From Pseudomonas sp. GD03858 (GTDB lineage: Bacteria > Pseudomonadota > Gammaproteobacteria > Pseudomonadales > Pseudomonadaceae): a DNA stretch of 40,106 bases. Below, piece by piece: positions 25,420-40,106 of the stretch (its first letter is position 1; every line of letters starts with the position of its first letter). The stretch spans positions 1 through 40,106 of the forward strand of contig NZ_JAOCDM010000040.1 of assembly GCF_029840925.1 (NCBI RefSeq), in the 5' to 3' direction. The notes beneath the pieces are model-generated. The model did not search any database. It saw only the letters and a list, made by a program, of their open reading frames with translations, and had not been told where the DNA came from. A program made the translations under genes and the position numbers.

Positions 25420-25446
25420 AAAAACGCCCTGATTGAGTCAGGGCGT
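25420..25446 (-). terminator. Terminator-like hairpin abutting the ispF start
   Basis: On the minus strand ACGCCCTGA-CTCAA-TCAGGGCGT is a 9-bp perfect stem followed by a short T tract and, after CT, the ispF ATG. It looks like an intrinsic terminator for transcripts coming from fghA. It also covers the only AGGG available to ispF, so it could limit ispF translation. Confidence 0.6.
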
Positions 25447-25490
25447 GATTCTACCTGCTTTCATGCAGTATTGGGGCTGCTGCGCAGCCC

Positions 25491-25580
25491 TTCGCGGGTG
25501 AACCCGCTCCCACAAGGAACGCTGCAAGCCGAGGGCTGCAGATACCCTGGGGGAGCGGGTTTACCCGTGAAAAAGCCAAC
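25491..25580. repeat. REP inverted pair (P. putida type)
   Basis: Two copies in opposite orientation of a REP unit: TTCGCGGGTGAACCCGCTCC (25491-25510) and its near-complement GGGAGCGGGTTTACCCGTGA (25551-25570). They flank a short spacer in the gap between fghA and ispF. Such extragenic palindromic pairs are spread through P. putida genomes by RAYT-type transposases. Confidence 0.85.
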
Positions 25581-25594
25581 ACCATGCTGTCAGC

Positions 25595-26443
25595 TCACAC
25601 CCTGCCCAGCGCCACCGCATGATGACGCAGGTGCTCATCGATGAAGCTGGCGATGAAGTAGTAGCTATGGTCATAGCCCGGCTGCAGGCGCAGGGTCAGC
25701 GCATGCCCCCCCTTGCGCGCCGCCTGCTCCAGCGCTTGCGGCTTGAGCTGCTTCTCGAGGAAGTCATCGCGATCGCCCTGATCCACCAGCAATGGCGGGC
25801 ATTCACCAGCCTCCGCCAGCAGCACGCTGGCATCCCATTCCCGCCAGCGCGCACGGTCATCCCCCAGGTAGCGGGAAAACGCCTTCTCGCCCCATGGGCA
25901 ATCCATCGGATTGCTGATCGGCGAGAATGCCGACACCGAGCGATAACGCCCAGGATTGCGCAGAGCACAGACCAGCGCGCCGTGCCCGCCCATGGAGTGG
26001 CCGCTGATGCCGCGCTGATCCGACGCCGGGAAGTGCGCCTCGATCAGGGCCGGCAGCTCCTCAACCACGTAGTCGTGCATCCGGTAGTGCTGGGCCCAGG
26101 GCTGCTGGGTGGCATTGAGGTAGAACCCCGCGCCCAGGCCGAAGTCCCAGGCGCCATCCGGGTCGCCCGGCACCTGGTCGCCACGCGGGCTGGTGTCCGG
26201 CGCGACGATGATCAGCCCGAGCTCTGCGGCCAGGCGCTGGGCGCCGGCCTTCTGCATGAAGTTCTCGTCGGTGCAGGTCAGGCCGCTGAGCCAGTACAGC
26301 ACCGGCAGCTTTTCGCCCTGCTCGGCCTGGGGCGGCAGGTAGACGGCGAACACCATGTCGCAGCCGAGCACCTTGGAGCTGTGCCGGTACCGCTTGTGCC
26401 AGCCGCCGAAGCTCTTCTGGCAGGAGAGGTTTTCCAGGGTCAT
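25595..26443 (-). CDS. fghA: S-formylglutathione hydrolase
   Basis: The second enzyme of glutathione-dependent formaldehyde detoxification, hydrolysing S-formylglutathione to formate and glutathione. It is a 282-aa alpha/beta-hydrolase of the esterase D family with the nucleophile Ser150 in GHSMGGHG, a catalytic Asp near 226 ([12 protein letters not shown]) and His259 (GYDHSYYF). Also typical are [20 protein letters not shown] and [20 protein letters not shown]. It lies 10 nt downstream of adhC in the same direction, so they form an operon. The start ATG 26443 overlaps no other gene. Confidence 0.97.
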   Translation of the reverse strand: MTLENLSCQKSFGGWHKRYRHSSKVLGCDMVFAVYLPPQAEQGEKLPVLYWLSGLTCTDENFMQKAGAQRLAAELGLIIVAPDTSPRGDQVPGDPDGAWDFGLGAGFYLNATQQPWAQHYRMHDYVVEELPALIEAHFPASDQRGISGHSMGGHGALVCALRNPGRYRSVSAFSPISNPMDCPWGEKAFSRYLGDDRARWREWDASVLLAEAGECPPLLVDQGDRDDFLEKQLKPQALEQAARKGGHALTLRLQPGYDHSYYFIASFIDEHLRHHAVALGRV

Positions 26444-26453
26444 GGCGAGGCCC

Positions 26454-27611
<1,158 letters not shown>

Positions 27612-27674
27612 TCACAGTCTTTTGATGAATAATCCAGCCAATCACAAAACATTATTGCCGAACAGGGATAATCC

Positions 27675-28571
27675 ATGAGCAATCGCTGGGAGGGCATCGA
27701 CGAGTTCGTCGCGGTGGCCGAATCAGGCCAGTTCACCGCCGCCGCCGAACGCCTGGGCGTGTCGTCCTCGCACATCAGCCGGCAGATCGCCCGCCTGGAA
27801 GAACGCCTGCAGACCCGCCTGCTGTACCGCAGTACGCGGCGAGTCACCCTGAGCGAGGCCGGGCAGACCTTCCTGCAGCATTGCCAGCGCTTGCAAGATG
27901 GTCGCGAAGAGGCCTTGCGCGCCATGGGCGACCTCGCCAGCGAACCCAAGGGGCTGCTGCGCATGACCTGCGCGGTGGCCTATGGCGAACGCTTCATCGT
28001 GCCGCTGGTGACGCGGTTCATGGGTCTTTATCCGCAATTGCGGGTGGATGTCGAGTTGAGCAACCGTACCCTCGATCTGCTGCATGAAGGCATGGACCTG
28101 GCGATCCGCCTGGGACGCCTGCAGGACTCGCGGCTGGTGGCCACGCGCCTGGCGCCACGGCGCATGTACCTGTGCGCGTCGCCGGCGTACCTGGAACGCT
28201 ATGGTCGACCGCACAGTCTGTCGGAACTGGCGCGGCACAACTGCCTGATCGGCAGTTCCGACCTCTGGGCGCTGCAGCAGGAGGGTCGCGAGATCAGCCA
28301 GCGGGTACAGGGCAACTGGCGCTGCAACAGTGGCCAGGCGGTGCTGGACGCGGCATTGCAAGGGATGGGGTTGTGCCAGCTGCCGGACTACTACGTGCTC
28401 GAGCATTTGCACTGCGGGGCACTGGTGTCGTTGCTGGAAGGGCATCAGCCGCCGAACACGGCGGTGTGGGCGTTGTATCCGCAGCAGCGGCATCTGTCGC
28501 CGAAGGTACGCCGACTGGTCGATTACCTGAAGGAAGGGTTGGCGCAGTTGCCGGAGTACAGGACTCTCTAA
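27675..28571 (+). CDS. LysR-family transcriptional regulator next to adhC-fghA
   Basis: A 298-aa LysR-type regulator. Residues 5-65 form the HTH (FVAVAESGQFTAAAERLGVS, SSHISRQIARLEERLQTRLL). Residues 90-290 form the substrate-binding domain. It is transcribed divergently from adhC-fghA across a 108-bp gap containing AATAAT-N17-ATTATT-like symmetry, so it is a likely regulator of the formaldehyde genes (inference). The ligand is unknown. ATG 27675 follows AGGGATAATCC, a moderate ribosome binding site. The gene ends against a REP pair and the convergent ispD. Confidence 0.93.
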   Translation: MSNRWEGIDEFVAVAESGQFTAAAERLGVSSSHISRQIARLEERLQTRLLYRSTRRVTLSEAGQTFLQHCQRLQDGREEALRAMGDLASEPKGLLRMTCAVAYGERFIVPLVTRFMGLYPQLRVDVELSNRTLDLLHEGMDLAIRLGRLQDSRLVATRLAPRRMYLCASPAYLERYGRPHSLSELARHNCLIGSSDLWALQQEGREISQRVQGNWRCNSGQAVLDAALQGMGLCQLPDYYVLEHLHCGALVSLLEGHQPPNTAVWALYPQQRHLSPKVRRLVDYLKEGLAQLPEYRTL

Positions 28572-28574
28572 ACA

Positions 28575-28665
28575 GCGTGGGAGCGGGCTTGTCCCGCGAT
28601 AGCGTCATAACAAGTGACGCTGATTGCCAGGCTGACGCCATCGCGGGGCAAGCCCGCTCCCACGC
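28575..28665. repeat. REP inverted pair between LysR gene and ispD
   Basis: Arms GCGTGGGAGCGGGCTTGTCC (from 28575) and GGGCAAGCCCGCTCCCACGC (ending 28665) face each other across a spacer of about 40 nt. This fills the gap between the converging LysR and ispD genes and may act as a shared terminator. It is a different REP subtype from the one at 25491. Confidence 0.87.
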
Positions 28666-28687
28666 ATCCGCATCAGCACCGCCTATT

Positions 28688-29395
28688 TCAACGGCGCCCG
28701 GCCCAACGCTGGCGCAACCACTCCAGATCTTCCGGCCGGGTCACCTTGATGTTGTCGCCGCGCCCCTCGACCAGGCGCGGCGCATAACCGGCCCATTCGA
28801 TGGCCGACGACTCGTCGGTGACCGCCACATCGGACACCAGGCATTCGGCCAGCGCCCGATGCAACATGCCGAGACGAAACATCTGCGGGGTGTAGGCCTG
28901 CCAGACGGTGCTGCGATCGACCGTGGCCGTCACCCTGCCCTCGCCGTCGGCACGCTTGAGCGTGTCCCGGGCGGGAACGGCGAGCAATCCACCGACAGAA
29001 TCTTCAGCCAGGGCTGACAGCAACTTGTCCAGATCACTGCGCGCCAGGTTCGGCCGCGCGGCATCGTGCACCAGCACCCAGTCGTCGTCGGACGCCCCTT
29101 GGGCATGCAGCAACAACAAGGCATTGAGCACCGAATCAGCCCGTTCACGCCCCCCGGGCGCACGCCGGATGCGCGCATCGCTCGCGCAGCGCAGGCCAGG
29201 CCAGTACGGATCGTCTTCGGCAATGCTGACCACCACGCCCTTGAGCGTGGGATGGTCGAGGAAACAGTCGAGGCTATGCTCGAGGATCGTCTGCCCGCCC
29301 AGTTGCAGGTACTGCTTGGGACGGTCGGCAGCCATGCGGGCACCAACACCCGCGGCGGGAATCACGGCCCAGAAGGCCGGCAGGTGGTTTGTCAT
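28688..29395 (-). CDS. ispD: 2-C-methyl-D-erythritol 4-phosphate cytidylyltransferase
   Basis: An MEP-pathway enzyme that joins MEP and CTP to CDP-ME. The 235-aa protein has the nucleotide-binding start WAVIPAAGVGARMAADRPKQ, the VLVHDAARPNL motif, WQAYTPQMFRLGML and VTDESSAIEWAG, then the C-terminal GRGDNIKVTRPEDLEW. ATG 29395 overlaps the ftsB stop by 4 nt (ATGA), so it is coupled to ftsB as in many gammaproteobacteria. Confidence 0.97.
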   Translation of the reverse strand: MTNHLPAFWAVIPAAGVGARMAADRPKQYLQLGGQTILEHSLDCFLDHPTLKGVVVSIAEDDPYWPGLRCASDARIRRAPGGRERADSVLNALLLLHAQGASDDDWVLVHDAARPNLARSDLDKLLSALAEDSVGGLLAVPARDTLKRADGEGRVTATVDRSTVWQAYTPQMFRLGMLHRALAECLVSDVAVTDESSAIEWAGYAPRLVEGRGDNIKVTRPEDLEWLRQRWAGRR

Positions 29396-29673
29396 TTCTG
29401 CGGCAGCTGGTAGAGGGTTTCGCCCTCCTTGACCATTCCCAGTTCATGACGAGCCCGTTCTTCCACGGTCTCCATACCTTTCTTCAACTCCAGGACCTCG
29501 GCATCGAGCACGCGATTGCGCTCCAGCAGGCGCTCGTTTTCCGCATGCTGGTCGGCGATCTGCTGCTTGAGTTCGGTCACTTGCGCCAGGCTGCCATTAC
29601 CTACCCAAAGGCGATATTGCAGGCCGCCGAGCAGCAGGAGCAGAACGAGGAACAACCAATAGGGACTGCGCAT
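29392..29673 (-). CDS. ftsB: Cell division protein FtsB
   Basis: A small bitopic division protein that forms the FtsQLB complex. The 93-aa protein has a short N-terminal cytoplasmic tip, one membrane segment (about residues 4-20, YWLFLVLLLLLGGLQYRLWV), a periplasmic leucine-zipper coiled coil (about 28-70, with VTELKQQIADQHAENERLL) and the C-terminal motif ARHELGMVKEGETLYQLP. It lies between eno and ispD, the normal place. The ribosome binding site is weak. Confidence 0.96.
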   Translation of the reverse strand: MRSPYWLFLVLLLLLGGLQYRLWVGNGSLAQVTELKQQIADQHAENERLLERNRVLDAEVLELKKGMETVEERARHELGMVKEGETLYQLPQK

Positions 29674-29689
29674 GAAGATATCCAGGGTA

Positions 29690-29747
29690 AAAAAGGCCGC
29701 CGCGGCGAGCTTCCGATAGCACGAAGCCTGGCCGAGGCCAGGCTTCG
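29690..29747 (-). terminator. Hairpins downstream of eno
   Basis: On the minus strand an 11-bp stem (CGAAGCCTGGC/GCCAGGCTTCG) at 29722-29747 is followed by a second GC-rich hairpin (GCCGCGGCGGC) and TTTTTT at about 29690. The pair probably forms a partial terminator between eno and ftsB. Confidence 0.6.
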
Positions 29748-29830
29748 TCGACAGAAACCCGTGGAGACAACCGAACGATCAGTACGAACGTTCAGCTGGC
29801 CCCGGCTGCTGCCTTTTTACCATCTCTTGC

Positions 29831-31177
<1,347 letters not shown>

Positions 31178-31273
31178 TCACCAGGCGACATGGCACGGGC
31201 AGGCCTGGCGAAGGGAGCCCCTGACCGACAGGTCAGGGGTGGAACGGGCGGTACTTTACCCGAGAAACGAGCT

Positions 31274-33772
<2,499 letters not shown>

Positions 33773-34021
33773 TTAAGGCGGCATGGGCCGCCGGAGAAAG
33801 CGAAGGAAGGCCGAAGCCCCCGATCACCTGCGTCAATCACAGTGCATCTCGAAAAACTGCCGCGTCTGTACAGACCAGGGGTATCCCCGGCATGGAGCTC
33901 GCTCGTCATTTTAAGAAATCAGCCCAGCAAAAAACTGCTTGGTAATCGGCAACTCCTGTGTTTTTGCGCAACCCACAGAAGCTGTATCAAGAAGGGAGGG
34001 TAGTCTACCCGAATGTACCCT

Positions 34022-35305
34022 TCAGCTCAAACCTTGCACGCTCGTCGGCGGCTGCCAGTGCAACTGGCAATCCGCCTGCGCCAGCTCGGGCAGGTTGGCC
34101 ACCGCCAGCAATTGCTCGCCGTGATACAGCAGCGGCAGGCGCGGGCGCACGAAGTGCGGGACCTGCAGCTCGTTGAGCAGGCGCTTGAGATCGCGCCGAC
34201 CGCGACCGGGCAGTTGCATGATCTCGCCGCCCTGGCGGTAACGGATATGCAGGTCGTTACCCGCAAGACCAGACGCCAGACGGACACTGCCATTGCCCGG
34301 CAGGCGCAACGGTTGCGCGCTGTCGAGCCAGGGGTGCTCGCCCGCCACCGCGCCCAGCCAATCGCCACTCAGCCACCAGATACGCCCGTGGCTGCGGTGC
34401 AGCTCGCCATCGGTCAGGCGCCAGACCGGGCAGGCATCGGCCGTCGCGTCGCGCAGATCGCTCCAGCCGGCCCAGTGGCGGCTATCTGGCAGGCGCGTAC
34501 GCTGGCCTAGCCAGAACCGCAGGGCGTTGCGCTGGCGCGCCGGCGACAGCGCGATGAGTGCCGCAAGGCTCAGAGAGTCCAATCCCGACCAAGGCAGCGG
34601 CGCGTTGTCGCAGGCGTGTGCCAGGTCGCTGGCGGCCAGTTCGTCCAGCAGCCCCAGCGCCTCGCCCAGGTGTTCGGCGCTGCGCGCCAGATTGGCTTCG
34701 GCCTGGGGCCAGCGCTGGCGCAGCATTTGCAAGACCTCTGCGCGCAGGAAGTTGCGGGCGAAGGTGGTGTCGCTGTTGGAAGGGTCGTCGACCCATACCA
34801 GCCCGTGTCTGTCGGCGTAGGCCTGCAACTGCTGGCGCGACAACCCCAGCAGCGGCCGCACCAGGTTGCCCTGGCCCAGCGGCCGCTGTTGCGCCATGGC
34901 GGCCAGTCCACGCAGGCCGGCGCCGCGCAGCAGGCGCAATAGCAGGGTTTCGGCCTGATCGTTGCGGTGCTGGCCGGTGAACAGCACCTCGCCTGCGCCC
35001 AGCCGTGTTTCGAAGGCGCCGTAGCGGGCATTGCGGGCCGCCTGTTCGAGGCTGGCGCCGGGGGCGACCTGGACAGGGACCACATCGAGTTCGACACCCA
35101 GGGCAGCGCATACCGCTCGGCAGTGGTCGGGCCAAGCATCGGCGGCGGCTTGCAGGCCGTGATGGACATGGATGGCGCGCAGAGGGGGCGCGGGGTGGTT
35201 GCGGATGTAGTCGGCGAGCTGGTGCAGGAGGACGGTGGAGTCCAGGCCGCCGGAGAAGGCGACGTACCAGGCGGGGGCGTTGAGCCAGGGGGTGAGGTTG
35301 AGCAT
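34022..35305 (-). CDS. tilS: tRNA(Ile)-lysidine synthetase
   Basis: Adds lysine to C34 of the tRNA-Ile CAU anticodon, letting it read AUA. The N-terminal ATP-pyrophosphatase has the PP-loop AFSGGLDSTVLLHQLADY (residues about 16-33), RAIHVHHGLQAAADAW, FTGQHRNDQAETLLLRLLRG and VDDPSNSDTTFARNFLR. The C-terminal TilS substrate-binding domain is at about 300-427, including GGEIMQLPGRGRRDLKRLLN. The length of 427 aa is normal for proteobacteria. It lies between accA and pyrG. Confidence 0.97.
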   Translation of the reverse strand: MLNLTPWLNAPAWYVAFSGGLDSTVLLHQLADYIRNHPAPPLRAIHVHHGLQAAADAWPDHCRAVCAALGVELDVVPVQVAPGASLEQAARNARYGAFETRLGAGEVLFTGQHRNDQAETLLLRLLRGAGLRGLAAMAQQRPLGQGNLVRPLLGLSRQQLQAYADRHGLVWVDDPSNSDTTFARNFLRAEVLQMLRQRWPQAEANLARSAEHLGEALGLLDELAASDLAHACDNAPLPWSGLDSLSLAALIALSPARQRNALRFWLGQRTRLPDSRHWAGWSDLRDATADACPVWRLTDGELHRSHGRIWWLSGDWLGAVAGEHPWLDSAQPLRLPGNGSVRLASGLAGNDLHIRYRQGGEIMQLPGRGRRDLKRLLNELQVPHFVRPRLPLLYHGEQLLAVANLPELAQADCQLHWQPPTSVQGLS

Positions 35306-35346
35306 CAGTGCCTCACAGGGCTTGAGATCGCCGGGGGCGCTTTGTG

Positions 35347-35438
35347 CCCCTTTCGCGACACAAGGCCGCTCCTACAGGATGGCGCCAGTTTCGAATACTG
35401 CGCAATCCTGTAGGAGCGGCCTTGTGTCGCGAAAGGGC
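35347..35438. repeat. Long REP-type inverted pair between tilS and accA
   Basis: Arms of about 34 nt (35347-35380 and 35405-35438), with cores TTTCGCGACACAAGGCCGCT and AGCGGCCTTGTGTCGCGAAA, are nearly perfect complements across a 24-nt spacer. This is the common P. putida REP family with the CTGTAGGAGCGGCC unit. It would fold into a very stable hairpin between accA (stop 35462) and tilS and may end accA transcripts. Confidence 0.9.
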
Positions 35439-35461
35439 CGCGAAGCGGCCCCCGGAATCCA

Positions 35462-36409
35462 TCAGAGGCCGTAGCTCATCAGGCGATCGTAACGGCGCTT
35501 GAGTAGCGCGTCGTTGTCGAGCTTGCCGAGCATGTCCAGCTGTTCGATCAGGTCGGCGCGAACGCTCGCGGCCATTTGCGCCGGATCACGGTGGGCGCCG
35601 CCCAGCGGCTCCGGGATGACCTTGTCGACGATGTTCAGGCTCTTCAGGCGCTCGGCGGTGACACCCATGGCCTCGGCGGCATCGGCCGCGCGGTCGGCGG
35701 TCTTCCACAGGATCGAGGCGCAGCCTTCCGGCGAAATCACCGAGTAGGTGGAATACTGCAGCATGTTCAGCTGGTCGCACACGCCGATGGCCAGGGCGCC
35801 GCCGGAACCACCCTCACCGATCACGGTGGCGATGATCGGCGTCTTCAGCCGCGCCATCACGCGCAGGTTCCAGGCGATGGCCTCGCTCTGGTTGCGCTCC
35901 TCGGCGTCGATGCCTGGGTAAGCGCCCGGGGTGTCGATGAAGGTCAGGATCGGCATCTTGAAGCGCTCGGCCATCTCCATCAGACGGCAGGCCTTGCGGT
36001 AGCCTTCAGGACGCGGCATGCCGAAGTTGCGGCGCACCTTCTCGCGCACTTCGCGACCCTTCTGGTGACCGATGACCATCACTGGCTTGTCGTTCAGGCG
36101 CGCGGTGCCACCGACGATGGCGGCGTCATCGGCGAAGTGACGATCGCCATGCAGCTCTTCGAACTCGGTGAAGATGTGGTCGATGTAGTCGAGGGTATAC
36201 GGGCGACGCGGGTGACGGGCCAGACGGGCGATCTGCCAGCTGGTCAGGTTGCCGAAGATGCTCTCGGTCAGGGTGCTGCTCTTGTCCTGCAGACGGGCAA
36301 TTTCATCGCTGATGTTCAGCGAGTTGTCGTTGCCCACCAGGCGCAGCTCTTCGATCTTGGCTTGCAGGTCGGCAATCGGCTGTTCGAAATCGAGGAAATT
36401 CGGGTTCAT
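35462..36409 (-). CDS. accA: Acetyl-CoA carboxylase carboxyltransferase subunit alpha
   Basis: The alpha subunit of the carboxyltransferase that transfers carboxylate from biotin to acetyl-CoA, the first step of fatty acid synthesis; it pairs with AccD. The 315-aa protein starts [20 protein letters not shown], then [80 protein letters not shown] and [20 protein letters not shown]. All are canonical. It lies 105 nt downstream of dnaE in the same direction, the usual order. Confidence 0.98.
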   Translation of the reverse strand: MNPNFLDFEQPIADLQAKIEELRLVGNDNSLNISDEIARLQDKSSTLTESIFGNLTSWQIARLARHPRRPYTLDYIDHIFTEFEELHGDRHFADDAAIVGGTARLNDKPVMVIGHQKGREVREKVRRNFGMPRPEGYRKACRLMEMAERFKMPILTFIDTPGAYPGIDAEERNQSEAIAWNLRVMARLKTPIIATVIGEGGSGGALAIGVCDQLNMLQYSTYSVISPEGCASILWKTADRAADAAEAMGVTAERLKSLNIVDKVIPEPLGGAHRDPAQMAASVRADLIEQLDMLGKLDNDALLKRRYDRLMSYGL

Positions 36410-36514
36410 AGGCTTCCGTCTTGGGTCTACGGCCAGGCGGCCGGCCGGTGGATCCGTTTGGCGCCCTACCTTAAGGGATCAGGCGCATAAAGGTCGAGAT
36501 TAAAATTCGTCGTT

Positions 36515-40039
<3,525 letters not shown>

Positions 40040-40106
40040 GGAGGATCCTGTAGCAGTGCTGAACGACAAGGGCGGGATTGTAGCTTAATTGCGCAATGCA
40101 TTTTGG

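Overview
The window looks like a chromosome segment of a Pseudomonas putida-group bacterium. The evidence is high GC, the gene order mutS-fdxA-rsmZ-rpoS-nlpD-pcm-surE-truD-ispF / adhC-fghA / ispD-ftsB-eno-kdsA-pyrG-tilS-accA-dnaE, a GacA-type site upstream of rsmZ, and P. putida-style REP inverted pairs. No database search was possible; all names come from recognising protein motifs and gene order.

Left third (1-16776): a tail-only phage-derived locus beside mutS, best read as an F-type (lambda-like, flexible, non-contractile) tailocin. From right to left on the minus strand it holds a LexA/CI-type S24 repressor, a palindrome-rich control region, a fibre-like protein, a small protein, a holin, another small protein, and then lambda-order tail genes V, G/T (with a -1 frameshift), H, M, L, K, I, a second diverged I, and J. 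Two proteins follow J, the second running off the left edge. No terminase, portal, capsid, head-tail connector or intact integrase is present. No endolysin is visible, but the cluster continues beyond the left edge. Odd features include a very short tape measure (416 aa), the duplicated gpI, hairpins in the gaps between tail genes, a full intrinsic terminator just upstream of J, and ATGCA palindromes that occur both at the repressor's own start and inside a candidate promoter for the tail operon. On the mutS side an AT-richer gene for an AT3+SGNH surface-polysaccharide O-acyltransferase has its own promoter. It is followed by the C-terminal remnant of a tyrosine integrase abutting mutS. Tailocins usually bind LPS, so the acyltransferase is a candidate self-protection or surface-conversion partner (inference).

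Middle (16777-25417): mutS and fdxA read rightwards. The sRNA rsmZ and rpoS, nlpD, pcm, surE, truD and ispF read leftwards, the last five as a tightly packed, partly overlapping cluster. Mismatch repair, the stationary-phase sigma factor, protein repair and the Gac/Rsm sRNA sit side by side, as is normal for Pseudomonas.

Right (25418-40106): the glutathione-dependent formaldehyde detoxification pair adhC-fghA with a divergent LysR regulator, then ispD-ftsB, eno, kdsA-pyrG, tilS, accA and dnaE, all on the minus strand. These are housekeeping genes for isoprenoid precursors, cell division, glycolysis, Kdo/LPS, CTP, tRNA-Ile decoding, fatty acids and DNA replication. REP inverted pairs sit at 25491-25580, 28575-28665 and 35347-35438.
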